From assembly GCA_964492845.1 (NCBI GenBank), contig CAZBMZ010000001.1:62001-126000 (forward strand): a stretch of DNA of 64,000 nucleotides. The letters are read 5' to 3'. Every line of letters starts with the position of its first letter. The first letter of the stretch is position 1. The position numbers and the translations under genes were made by a program. The DNA is from JADJPF01 sp964492845 (GTDB lineage Bacteria > Acidobacteriota > Blastocatellia > Chloracidobacteriales > JADJPF01). Below the pieces are notes generated by a model. The model was not told where the DNA came from, searched no databases, and saw only the letters and a program-made list of their open reading frames with translations. Of the stretch, positions 17,028 through 25,386 are shown in pieces.

Positions 17028-18572
17028 TTGATAGAACAAGACCACGAACAAACTTTGCAACGAAAGAAAAATCTACAAGATATTATAGAATTAGGTTTTC
17101 CTGCTTATACCCATTCTTATGATAAAACTCATACTATTGCTGAAGTAGTAAAGCTATATTCAGGAAAAACTAAAGATGAATTAGCCGAAGCACATATTGA
17201 AGTGCGTGTGCCGGGTCGTATTCGTGCTGTTCGTAAAATGGGCAAAGCTGCTTTTATTACTTACTCAGATGGTCAAGAGATTTTACAAGTTTATCTACGT
17301 AGCAATGAAGTTGGAGAAAAATTTTGGAAATTGTTTGAACTCTTAGATTTAGGTGATTTAATTGGAGTTAGCGGACATTTATTTCGTACTAAAACAGACG
17401 AATTTTCTATTCATGCAACAGACCTTAGCTTTTTAGCTAAAGCTTTAATCCCACCACCAGACAAATATTATGGACTACATGATAAAGAAGTGCGTTATCG
17501 TCAACGCTATGCAGACTTGATTGCAAATCGAGATGTTAGAGATGTATTTGTTAAACGCTCCCAAATCGTTAGGGAAATTAGAAGTTATTTTGATGCTCAT
17601 GCTTATGTTGAAGTAGAAACCCCTATGCTATCACCTCTTGCAACAGGAGCCGCTGCATGTCCTTTTGTGACACATCATAACGCGCTAGATATTACTCTTT
17701 ATGCTCGTATTGCTCCAGAACTCTACTTAAAGCGTTTGATAGTTGGCGGACTAGATCGAGTTTATGAAATTAACCGTAATTTCCGAAATGAAGGTTTATC
17801 GATTAAGCATAATCCTGAATTCACCATGCTAGAGTTTTACCAAGCTTATAGCGATTATCAAGACTTAATGGAGTTAACCGAAGAGCTAATAACTGATTTA
17901 GTTGCTAAAGTTTGTGGGACACTTGAAATTGAGTATAACGAGAAAAAGCTTAATTTTGCTCGTCCTTGGACACGTTTAACAATGCGTGAGGCAGTAATTA
18001 AATATTGGCCTAAAAATCTTCCAGCAATTACAGAATCTGATTTAATTGGTAGTGAAAATTTACGCTCACTTATAGAAAAAACGGGTGCAGATGCTCATCC
18101 AAATGCTAATGCAGGGCAATTGCTAGGTGCTTTATTTGAACATTTAGCTGAACCTCATTTGCAAAGCCCAACATTTATTACAAAGTTTCCTACAGAACTT
18201 TCACCACTTTCTAAACAGTCAGCAGATGACCCAAATTTTGTTGACCGTTTCGAGCTTTTTATTGCAGGTATGGAAGTAGCTAATGCTTTTAGCGAGTTAA
18301 ACGACCCCATAGAACAACGCAGTCGCTTTGAAGCACAAATGAAACAACGCGAAGGAGGCGACGAAGAAGCTATGGTCTTAGATGAAGATTATATTCGCGC
18401 TCTTAGTTATGGTATGCCTCCAACAGCCGGCGAAGGTATAGGAATTGACCGATTAGTAATGATTTTAACTGGGCAACATTCTATTAGAGATGTAATTTTA
18501 TTTCCTCATATGCGCCCAGAAAGAAAATCTAGCGAACAGATAGAAGAAACAGAAGGCTTTCTAAACAGATAA
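17028..18572 (+). CDS. lysS: Lysyl-tRNA synthetase, class II
   Basis: Charges tRNA-Lys with lysine using ATP, in the cytoplasm; 514 residues, usual length. The N-terminal OB-fold anticodon-binding domain (about 55-150) includes VRVPGRIRAVRKMGKAAF. The class II catalytic core has motif 1 (YVEVETPMLSPLATGAAACPF), motif 2 (EINRNFRNEGLSIKHNPEFTML, shown here as two shorter blocks, INRNFRNEG and HNPEFTMLEF) and motif 3 (GIGIDRLVMILTG). The start is TTG at 17028, supported by TAGGAG about 10 bases upstream; no ATG lies near. The gene is monocistronic, between the palindrome-bearing gap and the shared terminator hairpin at 18590-18649. Confidence 0.96.
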   Translation: MIEQDHEQTLQRKKNLQDIIELGFPAYTHSYDKTHTIAEVVKLYSGKTKDELAEAHIEVRVPGRIRAVRKMGKAAFITYSDGQEILQVYLRSNEVGEKFWKLFELLDLGDLIGVSGHLFRTKTDEFSIHATDLSFLAKALIPPPDKYYGLHDKEVRYRQRYADLIANRDVRDVFVKRSQIVREIRSYFDAHAYVEVETPMLSPLATGAAACPFVTHHNALDITLYARIAPELYLKRLIVGGLDRVYEINRNFRNEGLSIKHNPEFTMLEFYQAYSDYQDLMELTEELITDLVAKVCGTLEIEYNEKKLNFARPWTRLTMREAVIKYWPKNLPAITESDLIGSENLRSLIEKTGADAHPNANAGQLLGALFEHLAEPHLQSPTFITKFPTELSPLSKQSADDPNFVDRFELFIAGMEVANAFSELNDPIEQRSRFEAQMKQREGGDEEAMVLDEDYIRALSYGMPPTAGEGIGIDRLVMILTGQHSIRDVILFPHMRPERKSSEQIEETEGFLNR

Positions 18573-18589
18573 TTTTTGATTAGAAAAAG

Positions 18590-18649
18590 ATAAGCTCACT
18601 TTAGGACTGTGTTTTTTGGCCGCGACACTAGTTTCTAAAGTGAGCTTAT
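18590..18649. terminator. Shared terminator hairpin of lysS and the TonB-like gene
   Basis: A perfect 15-bp stem, ATAAGCTCACTTTAG (18590-18604) and CTAAAGTGAGCTTAT (18635-18649), with a 30-base loop between convergent genes. On the minus strand it is followed by CTTTTTCTAA, a good U-run for the TonB-like gene. The plus-strand side is less U-rich but may serve lysS. Confidence 0.65.
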
Positions 18650-18661
18650 TAGGTGTGATTT

Positions 18662-19462
18662 TTATAAGCTAAAGCGGAAAGTTATCACACCTTGAACTTT
18701 TACGGGTGTACCGTTAAGGAGGGTTGGGTTAAATTTCCATTGACGAGCAGCATCTAAAGCAGCTTTTTGTAGTAAGCCGTGTCCACCTAATACTTTGGTA
18801 GAAACAACTTTTCCATCTTCACTAATTAATATTTCTACTTTTACTTCACCAGTAATATTACCATTACGAGCTAAGGCTGGATAATCTGGAGCCACTCTAA
18901 CTAAAGCATTACCAGCTATTACGCCTTCGCTACGTCTAACAATTGATGGTATGGGTTTAGCTTCTGGTTCAGCTACTTTAAGCTCTTCCTTTGCTGGGGG
19001 AGGGGGTGGAGCAGGTTCGGTTGTTAAAGTGCTACCAATTACACCTCCATCTTTACCACCAGGTATGCCTCCAGGTATACCATTACCCGTACCATCGCTA
19101 ATATCTAATCCACTTGCTCCAGAAGCATTTACTAAAGTAGGTGTTGCTGCTGTCTTGGGGGTAGTTTCAGTAATCGTTTCAATATGGTCTGGAACTTTGT
19201 TTGTTGGATAATCTGGTTTTACAGGTGCGTTGTTGTTTCTTACAACAGGTGATCCTGCTGGAGGTGGTGGAGGTGGCGGAGGTGGTGCCACAAGCATTGT
19301 TAAAAGTGATATTTGCTCGTCTAGTTTTGCATCATATAAGAAAATTCCACCAACAATTGAGCCTGCTAAAGCTAATGTCCAAATTGTTGAGGTAACAGCA
19401 AAATACATCCAAGTTCCTTTATCTTTCTTTGTTTTGGTACACTCCACCAGATTGTTAAACAT
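18662..19462 (-). CDS. TonB-like energy transducer
   Basis: A 266-residue inner-membrane-anchored periplasmic protein. A cytoplasmic stub of about 18 residues precedes one membrane helix (YFAVTSTIWTLALAGSIVGG). A nine-proline run and a Pro/Gly/Thr-rich linker (about 60-165) span the periplasm. The C-terminal TonB domain (about 185-266) has GNALVRVAPDYPALARNGN, GEVKVEILISEDGKV and AALDAARQWKFNPTLLNG, the standard family pattern. It should couple proton-motive force to outer-membrane transporters, although no exbB/exbD or receptor genes are adjacent. In Acidobacteriota such proteins are numerous and may serve other functions. The promoter should lie in the 418-base gap shared with the divergent VWFA gene. 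AAGGAG sits about 10 bases before the ATG. Confidence 0.87.
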   Translation of the reverse strand: MFNNLVECTKTKKDKGTWMYFAVTSTIWTLALAGSIVGGIFLYDAKLDEQISLLTMLVAPPPPPPPPPAGSPVVRNNNAPVKPDYPTNKVPDHIETITETTPKTAATPTLVNASGASGLDISDGTGNGIPGGIPGGKDGGVIGSTLTTEPAPPPPPAKEELKVAEPEAKPIPSIVRRSEGVIAGNALVRVAPDYPALARNGNITGEVKVEILISEDGKVVSTKVLGGHGLLQKAALDAARQWKFNPTLLNGTPVKVQGVITFRFSL

Positions 19463-19880
19463 AGTTATACACTCCTTATTGTAATAGTTTTTAAGATACT
19501 TAAATTTGACTTATTGAATAGTTATTTGAGTGTTTCTGATGGGCCGGCTCTCTTTATTCACTCTCTTGCTTTCTGTAAACTTTGACACCTTGTTTTATTT
19601 TTAGTTCCCAAAAAGTTGCAACTTTTTTAAAATTTTTGCAAAAATTAGATAAATCTTTATTTTAATACTTCAGATTCTTTTCTTCTTTAATTATCTAATT
19701 ATTTGTAATTAAAGAAGAACGCTAACTAATATTAGATTTATTTACAAAACTTAAAACTCTTTATTTTGCTATTAGGTTTTTTAATTGTTGGGATATAGCC
19801 TTCATGCTAAAATCCTTTGCTAACCCCAAAAGCTAAAATTCAATCTAACTGCTATCAATGATTTATAAAAAGGTGGGACG
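19463..19880. promoter_or_regulatory. Divergent intergenic region, TonB-like / VWFA
   Basis: A 418-base A+T-rich gap that must contain both divergent promoters. The visible structure is a perfect 12-bp repeat CTTCTTTAATTA (19682-19693) / TAATTAAAGAAG (19706-19717) with a 12-base loop. It has no U-run and could be an operator or leader hairpin. No small gene is supported here. I cannot place promoter boxes reliably. Confidence 0.3.
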
Positions 19881-20948
19881 ATGAAAAAATATATTACTAA
19901 ATTCTTTTTATTATTAATTATTATTATTTTTTCCAGTAGCGTTTTAACATTTTCTCAATCTAATAATGAAGTAGCTAAAAAAACTCCAACACAAGAATCT
20001 AATAACACACAACAACCAACACAATCTGCACAACAACCAACAAAGTCTGAAGAAGATGAAGATTTAAGTGTAGAAGCAATTAAAATTGGTGGTGAAGTTG
20101 TTCTACTTAATGTATTAGTTACAGATACAAAAAACCGCTATGCAGAAAATATGAGAAAAGAAGAATTTGAATTGTTAGAAGATAATAAAAAACAAGAAAT
20201 AAGCTTTTTTTCCAGACAAAATGAGCCTATTAGCCTTTGTATTATGGTAGATGCTTCTAATTCTATGATTGAAAATGGCAAGTTAAGAGAAGCAATTGAA
20301 GCGGCTAAGGAATTAATTAAGAAAAGCAACAAAGAAGATGAAGCTTGTTTGATGAAATTTGATGACCGAGTTACTTTAATTCAAGATTTCACTAGTGATC
20401 AAAATTTATTATTTAAACAAACTGACCGAATTAAACCTTATGGCGGAACGGCCATTTATGATGCTTTAATTAGAGGAATGGTTCATACAAATAAAAATTC
20501 TAAACGTCTTCGCCAAGCCATTGTTCTAATCACCGATGGACTAGACCAACATAGCCTCAAAACCTTCCAAGATGTTATCCCTATTGCACAATTAACAGGA
20601 ATTCCTTGTTATATGATTGGAATTTACACACCAGAAGAAAAACAAGCTTTTTCTACAGGACAACAAAAACTTAAATTAGATACTGGGGTAATGGTTGACA
20701 ATCCAGAAATAGTTTTAAATAGATTAGCAGAAGAAACTGCTGGACGTGCATTTTTCCCAAGCTCAGAGAAAGAATTAGTGGTTATTGCAGAAAAAATAGC
20801 TAGTGAACTACGTAGCGGCTATGCTGTAGGCTATTACCCACCAAACACTTCTTTAGATGGAAAATATCATTCAATTTCTATAGTTTCCAAGTCTAAAAAG
20901 TATTTTGTCCGCGCTCGTCGTGGATATATCTCTAAACTACCAGAGTAA
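19881..20948 (+). CDS. Secreted VWFA-related protein (Acidobacterial type)
   Basis: A 355-residue exported protein. A signal peptide (KKYITKFFLL and a hydrophobic run ending near SSSVLTFSQ) is followed by a Gln/Thr/Ser-rich linker. A short beta domain then reads VVLLNVLVTDTKNRYAENM ... EEFELLEDNKKQEISFF, and a von Willebrand A fold follows. The metal site DASNSM is close to the canonical DxSxS, and ITDGLDQHS gives the later Asp. This order matches the VWFA-related domain family TIGR03436 described from Acidobacteria. Such proteins probably bind partners through the metal site; the partner is unknown. The gene is alone, preceded by AGGTGGGA, and followed by a run of palindromes. This gene is my main phylum clue. 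Confidence 0.88.
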   Translation: MKKYITKFFLLLIIIIFSSSVLTFSQSNNEVAKKTPTQESNNTQQPTQSAQQPTKSEEDEDLSVEAIKIGGEVVLLNVLVTDTKNRYAENMRKEEFELLEDNKKQEISFFSRQNEPISLCIMVDASNSMIENGKLREAIEAAKELIKKSNKEDEACLMKFDDRVTLIQDFTSDQNLLFKQTDRIKPYGGTAIYDALIRGMVHTNKNSKRLRQAIVLITDGLDQHSLKTFQDVIPIAQLTGIPCYMIGIYTPEEKQAFSTGQQKLKLDTGVMVDNPEIVLNRLAEETAGRAFFPSSEKELVVIAEKIASELRSGYAVGYYPPNTSLDGKYHSISIVSKSKKYFVRARRGYISKLPE

Positions 20949-20963
20949 AATTAATAGATAAAC

Positions 20964-21152
20964 ATAGACAAGCCCTAAAGGACTTGTCTATTGTCAAATG
21001 CTACTACGTAGCATTAAGGATTTTAATATTTTTAGTAATAGGCCACCCATTTATGGGTGGCCTCTAGAAATTGCTAACCTCTGTTTTGCTTAGTTAAAAC
21101 TCTATATATAATGCTAAGTTTAAAGTGCAGGTATCTTTAGCACTTTAAACTT
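20964..21152. repeat. Cluster of four perfect hairpins between VWFA and AAR-like genes
   Basis: Four inverted repeats follow in 190 bases. ATAGACAAG/CTTGTCTAT spans 20964-20991. ATGCTAC/GTAGCAT spans 20998-21014. AGGCCACCCAT/ATGGGTGGCCT spans 21040-21063. AAGTTTAAAGTGC/GCACTTTAAACTT spans 21116-21152 with an 11-base loop. None is followed by a U-run. The first and third resemble, in inverted order, the palindromes upstream of lysS. They are best read as REP-like intergenic elements, perhaps also stopping the VWFA transcript. Confidence 0.6.
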
Positions 21153-21186
21153 TAATCCCCCCAGCAAATTTTTCTTAGGAGTTTTT

Positions 21187-23613
21187 ATGAAAAAGATTGT
21201 CAGTATTAGCCTTGGCAAAGCCGAGCGAGATTATGAATTTACGGGTAGCTTTTTAGGGAAAAAATTTCAAATCAAGCGAGTTGGCTGCGATGGCAATATA
21301 GATTTGGTTAGAAAGCGAATTAAAGAATATGATGGACAAGCTGATGTAATAGGCTTAGGTGGTATTAGTGCTTATTTTAAGATTGGAAATACTGTTCATA
21401 TTCATCAAGAAGCACAAAGCTTAATCAAGTTAGCAAAAAAGACTCCTATTGCTGATGGTCGTGGGCTAAAGTCTATTTTACAAGGTTGGACAATTCGCTC
21501 TATTAATCAACGCTTAAAAGACTTATTTAATTATGAAAATGTGCTATTTCTTTCAGGGATTGCTCAATATGAAATGGTACAAGTTATGCAGGAATATACT
21601 AATAACTTTTCTTTTTGTGACCCACTAATTCATTTTAATACACCTTATACTTTGGATTCAGTAAATGCTTTAGAATATTATGCTGCTGCTTCTATGCCTG
21701 TTTTAACACGTATGCCTTATTCCTGGTTTTATCCAAAGGGCTGGGATGGCGATCAATGGAAACCACTACTTTTAAGCAAACCTTTTGAAAAAGCAGAAGT
21801 TATTGTTGGGGATTATACTTATATACGTCATTATACACCTAGTATGTTACCTAATAAAATTGTAGTAACAGACTCGGTAGATGATGCAGCTATCGCGCTT
21901 CTTAAAAAACGTGGAGTTCGTACTATTATTAGCACTGTTCCAGATTTATTTAAGCAACAAAGAATAGATATCAATGTAATGCACGCGCTTTTTGCTGCTT
22001 ATTTAGAGAAAAAGCCGCAAGAAATTAGTGAAAATGATTATTTAGAGATTTTTGATCGTGCCAGCATTGAACCAAGGGTTATTTATCCACAAGGCGCGCC
22101 AAAGGAAAAACATAAATTTGCTTTTGTGATTCACCCTCTTAGCCGTCGTTATTTATTTAAGCATCCTTACTTAAAATGGATGGAAAATACTCCTAAACAA
22201 GTCCAGCAATTAGTAGAAACTACTATGGCTTATTCTCCACCATTTATTTACTCACATGTAACAGGAATCAAGTCACCTCAAGGAGTAGAGGCCGAAGGAT
22301 GGCTAATTGCGCTAGGCGCAACACCAGAAGAAATGATGAGTCGTGATCCAGAATTTACTTATCAAAAATTAGAAGAAGCATCCCGCATGGCAGAAAAATT
22401 AGGTGCTAAGATGATGGGACTAGGAGCTTTTACTAAAATTGTTGGTGATGCTGGTATTACTGTAGCAAAACGTTCTCGCATTCCTATTACTTCAGGAAAT
22501 AGTTGTACGGCTTCGGCTACGCTTTGGGCTGCTAATGAAGCTTGTAAAAAAATGGGCATGAAAACCGATAAAAAAGGACGTGCTACAGGCTATAAAGCAA
22601 TGGTGGTAGGTGCTACGGGTGCTATTGGTGCTGTTTGTTCAAGGCTGTTAGCTTTAATTTTCCCTGAAATTGTTTTAGTTGCTCCTCGTGGAGATAAACT
22701 ATTAGAACTTAAAATGACTATTGAAAAAGATAGTCCTGGAACAAAAGTTCATGTCACAACTAATGCTAATTCTTTTGCTGATCAAATGGATTTAATTGTT
22801 ACAACTACCTCGGCTCGTGGAAAAAAAGTTATTGATATTATGAAGGTTAAGCCTGGGGCGGTAATTTGTGACTGTGCGCGTCCATTAGATATTACAGAAG
22901 AAGACGCAGTTAAACGACCAGATGTTTTAGTTATAGAATCTGGAGAATTAGAAGTTCCTGGGCCAGTTGATTTTGGTGGCGATATTGGGTTACCTCCAAA
23001 AACTGCTTATGCCTGTTTAGCAGAAACCATTATTTTAACTTTAGAAGGGCGTTATGAGTGTTTTACTTTAGGTCGAGATATTAATCTAGCTGGAGTAAAA
23101 GAAATTTATAAAATGGGCCTAAAACATGGCTTTAAGTTAGCTGCAATTCGAGGCCATAAAGGTGTTATTACTGATCAAGAAATTTCTTTAGTTCGTGCTA
23201 AAGCAGAAGAGTCCCGCGCACGTTTAGCACTAAAGACGGCTGAAGAAGATGAAGCAACGGTTGAAATAGCAGCTAAACCTAAAACTAAGAAGCCTCGTGT
23301 CGCTAAACCTAGGATAGAAAAGGTTGTAGAAGAAAAAGCTAGCAAAGCTGCTAAAGCTAGCAAAACTACTAAAACGGAAAAGGCTGCTAGAACCACTAAA
23401 GCTAGAAAACCAAAGGAAGTAGTAGAAGCCATTGAAGTTATAGAGACAGTTGAGGCAGTCAAGGCAACAGAAATAGTTGAAGAAGAAAATAAAGCTACAA
23501 AACCCAAACGTGCAACTCGCAAAAAGAAAGTAGTTGAAGAAGTAGCTGTAGAGGCTTTAATTGTAGAGAATGAAAATTCTAAAGATTTAGAAGCTAATGC
23601 AGCAACAAATTAA
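21187..23613 (+). CDS. Acyl-ACP-reductase-like dehydrogenase with H1-like tail
   Basis: An 808-residue protein in three parts. Residues 1-300 are a domain I cannot name (DVIGLGGISAYF, GDYTYIRHYTPSML). Residues about 315-670 resemble cyanobacterial long-chain acyl-ACP reductase. They include FAFVIHPLSRRYL, LGAKMMGLGAFTKIVGDAG, TSGNSCTASATLWAANEAC, the nucleotide loop VVGATGAIGAVCSRLLAL and, at the end, TAYACLAETIILTLEG ... HGFKLAAI. The Cys that carries the acyl group in the cyanobacterial enzyme has no counterpart; its place reads ELEVPGPVDFGG. Residues about 690-808 form a low-complexity Lys/Ala/Glu tail like histone H1. Substrate is unknown. An SDR of the fatty-acyl-reductase type follows 24 bases later, so lipid-chain reduction is plausible. 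AGGAG precedes the ATG. Confidence 0.65.
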   Translation: MKKIVSISLGKAERDYEFTGSFLGKKFQIKRVGCDGNIDLVRKRIKEYDGQADVIGLGGISAYFKIGNTVHIHQEAQSLIKLAKKTPIADGRGLKSILQGWTIRSINQRLKDLFNYENVLFLSGIAQYEMVQVMQEYTNNFSFCDPLIHFNTPYTLDSVNALEYYAAASMPVLTRMPYSWFYPKGWDGDQWKPLLLSKPFEKAEVIVGDYTYIRHYTPSMLPNKIVVTDSVDDAAIALLKKRGVRTIISTVPDLFKQQRIDINVMHALFAAYLEKKPQEISENDYLEIFDRASIEPRVIYPQGAPKEKHKFAFVIHPLSRRYLFKHPYLKWMENTPKQVQQLVETTMAYSPPFIYSHVTGIKSPQGVEAEGWLIALGATPEEMMSRDPEFTYQKLEEASRMAEKLGAKMMGLGAFTKIVGDAGITVAKRSRIPITSGNSCTASATLWAANEACKKMGMKTDKKGRATGYKAMVVGATGAIGAVCSRLLALIFPEIVLVAPRGDKLLELKMTIEKDSPGTKVHVTTNANSFADQMDLIVTTTSARGKKVIDIMKVKPGAVICDCARPLDITEEDAVKRPDVLVIESGELEVPGPVDFGGDIGLPPKTAYACLAETIILTLEGRYECFTLGRDINLAGVKEIYKMGLKHGFKLAAIRGHKGVITDQEISLVRAKAEESRARLALKTAEEDEATVEIAAKPKTKKPRVAKPRIEKVVEEKASKAAKASKTTKTEKAARTTKARKPKEVVEAIEVIETVEAVKATEIVEEENKATKPKRATRKKKVVEEVAVEALIVENENSKDLEANAATN

Positions 23614-23637
23614 TTTCATTATATTTAGAGGAAAATT

Positions 23638-24762
23638 ATGCCCCGTGGCAAAAGATTAGTTTTAATTACAGGCGCGACAGGTTTTATAGGCCGTCGTCTG
23701 GTAAAAAAGCTTTTAGCACAAAAACAAGTTCAAATTTATCTGCTAGTGCGACGCAGTTCTTTTGCCAAAGTTGAGCGAATGATTGAAAGTTTGATGTTAG
23801 ATTTTCCTGATGCTCCTGCTCGAATACATATTGTTAGTGGCGATCTATCAAAACCAACTCTACTAGAAAGTGCTGTAGAATGTGGCGAACTGCAAAAGAA
23901 AATCCAGGAAGTCTTTCATCTTGCTGCTCATTATGAATTAGGAATTAGCCGAGAAGATGCTATAAAAGCTAATGTAGATGGTACACTTCATATGCTTAAT
24001 TTTGCTCGGGGTTGTGAAAGGCTAAATTGTATTCATTATGTTAGCACTCTAGCAGTTGCTGGTGATTATTCTGGTGTTTGGTATGAAGAGATGCTTTTAG
24101 CAGGCCAACAATTTGATAACCACTATGCTTATAGTAAGTTTTTAGCAGAAGTAGAGGTTAGAGAAGCAGCCGAAGACTTACCCGTTGCAATTTATCGTCC
24201 TGGTGTAGTTGTTGGTGATTCAACAACAGGAGAAATGGATAAAATCGATGGGCCTTATTATTTATTAGTCCCTTTTATGAAAATTCAAGCCCTAACAAAT
24301 ATTATTTCCCCAATGATTCCAACTATTTTTGCTATTGCGCCAGGTGGACAAAAAATTAAATGTCATGTAGTTCCTGTAGATTATGTAGTTAATTGTTTAG
24401 ACTATATTAGCCGTAAAAAAGGAATTGAAGGGAAAACCTTTAGTCTAACCGATCCTAACCCGTTAAGTATGCGACAGTTTATAGATATTTTCTGTGAAAA
24501 AGCTGGTTGGGTTAAACCATTTTTTAATATTGCTACTGATCCACTAGTTTGGACACTGCGACTGCCAGGAATTAAACAACTAGCTCAAGCTTTTGAGCCT
24601 CTTACTAAAATACCTGTAGAAATGGTTCACTATACTGCTTATTCTACAAAATATGATACAGCTAATACTAAAGAATTCTTAAAGGGGTCTGATATTAGTT
24701 GTCCATCCATAAAAAGCTATGCAGGTAAATTGCTTGCTTATGCTCGTAGACATTTTGTTTGA
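23638..24762 (+). CDS. Extended SDR, fatty-acyl/thioester-reductase-like
   Basis: A 374-residue NAD(P)-binding extended short-chain dehydrogenase. The Rossmann loop is TGATGFIGRRLVKKLL (about 11-26), followed by YLLVRRSSFAKVE, GDLSKPTLLES, VFHLAAHYELG, the catalytic STLAVAG and YAYSKFLAE (Tyr-x3-Lys), and YRPGVVVGDSTTGEMDKIDGP. The last motif and the C-terminal domain resemble thioester reductase and fatty-acyl-CoA reductase proteins, so a fatty aldehyde or alcohol product is possible. No membrane helix is clear, though the segment around residues 210-240 is hydrophobic. It shares a transcript with the AAR-like gene (24-base gap) and a lipoprotein gene (18-base gap). GAGG lies upstream of the ATG. 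Confidence 0.8.
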   Translation: MPRGKRLVLITGATGFIGRRLVKKLLAQKQVQIYLLVRRSSFAKVERMIESLMLDFPDAPARIHIVSGDLSKPTLLESAVECGELQKKIQEVFHLAAHYELGISREDAIKANVDGTLHMLNFARGCERLNCIHYVSTLAVAGDYSGVWYEEMLLAGQQFDNHYAYSKFLAEVEVREAAEDLPVAIYRPGVVVGDSTTGEMDKIDGPYYLLVPFMKIQALTNIISPMIPTIFAIAPGGQKIKCHVVPVDYVVNCLDYISRKKGIEGKTFSLTDPNPLSMRQFIDIFCEKAGWVKPFFNIATDPLVWTLRLPGIKQLAQAFEPLTKIPVEMVHYTAYSTKYDTANTKEFLKGSDISCPSIKSYAGKLLAYARRHFV

Positions 24763-24780
24763 TTTATTAGTGAGGAAAAA

Positions 24781-25290
24781 ATGTTTAAGAAGGAATTTTT
24801 TATTGTTTTTACTTTATTTATTAGTTTATTAAGCTTTACGGCTTGTGATGAAGCACCAACAGAAGCAACTAGTAAAGAAGAACCTGAATGGGTTGGAGAT
24901 GCTGATCCGGTGCAAAGTAAGCTAAAACAAAGAGGTGAACAAGCTACTAGAGCTTTGGGCTATCAAAAAGAACTAAAAGAAAAGTTAGCAGAAATGCCTT
25001 TAATTGAATTATTTACCCGTGAAACATTAGAAAAAGAGGCAATTGCTAAGTTAGGTAAACCAGATGAAATTAGAGAAGTAAAACTAGAAAATACTCCTCA
25101 AAAAGTGCTTTATTATAATAATTCAAACTTTGCCTTATGGTTTTGGCAACCAATAGATGAAAAAAGCCCTTATCAATACCGGGCTACAGTAAGCCTTAAA
25201 GAAGGCAAATTTGATATGCCAATTCATAATGTTTTTGATGAAGGCGAATTAAAACAAGTACAAAAATTATTTGAAGAAAAACCTAAGTAG
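24781..25290 (+). CDS. Putative lipoprotein
   Basis: A 169-residue protein with a lipoprotein signal. A Lys-Lys start and hydrophobic run end in the lipobox-like SFTAC, with Cys22 as the expected lipidated residue. The mature part is charged and rich in Glu/Lys: LKQRGEQATRALGYQKELKEKLAEMPL in outline, then a beta region containing AIAKLGKPDEIREV, VLYYNNSNFALWFW and YRATVSLKEGKFD. That later pattern recalls small SmpA/BamE-like folds, where a lipoprotein helix-helix unit precedes three strands, but the match is loose. It is the last gene of the probable reductase operon, so it may be an outer-membrane partner for that lipid pathway; this is inferred from spacing only. GAGG precedes the ATG. 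Confidence 0.65.
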   Translation: MFKKEFFIVFTLFISLLSFTACDEAPTEATSKEEPEWVGDADPVQSKLKQRGEQATRALGYQKELKEKLAEMPLIELFTRETLEKEAIAKLGKPDEIREVKLENTPQKVLYYNNSNFALWFWQPIDEKSPYQYRATVSLKEGKFDMPIHNVFDEGELKQVQKLFEEKPK

Positions 25291-25322
25291 CATTACATTT
25301 TTATTGATTACTTTTTTGCTAA

Positions 25323-25359
25323 GGCATAGAATTCACACTACTTAGTGCAATTCTGTGCC
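25323..25359. repeat. Nested palindrome between lipoprotein and kinase-ATPase genes
   Basis: GGCATAGAATT (25323-25333) pairs with AATTCTGTGCC (25349-25359) through one G-U, and the loop holds CACTA/TAGTG (25336-25340, 25343-25347). The nearly continuous stem has no U-run. It could stop the upstream operon or be another intergenic palindromic repeat. Confidence 0.5.
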
Positions 25360-25386
25360 ATTTCTCGTTAAAAAGGCTTAAAACTA

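Noticed and set aside
18951..19484. Plus-strand frames opposite the TonB-like gene.
   Set aside because: They are Gly/Val-rich shadows of its proline-rich linker, and a TonB domain is clear on the minus strand.
23175..23522. A 115-residue hydrophobic minus-strand frame.
   Set aside because: It is the antisense shadow of the Lys/Ala/Glu tail of the AAR-like protein, whose codon bias makes long antisense frames.
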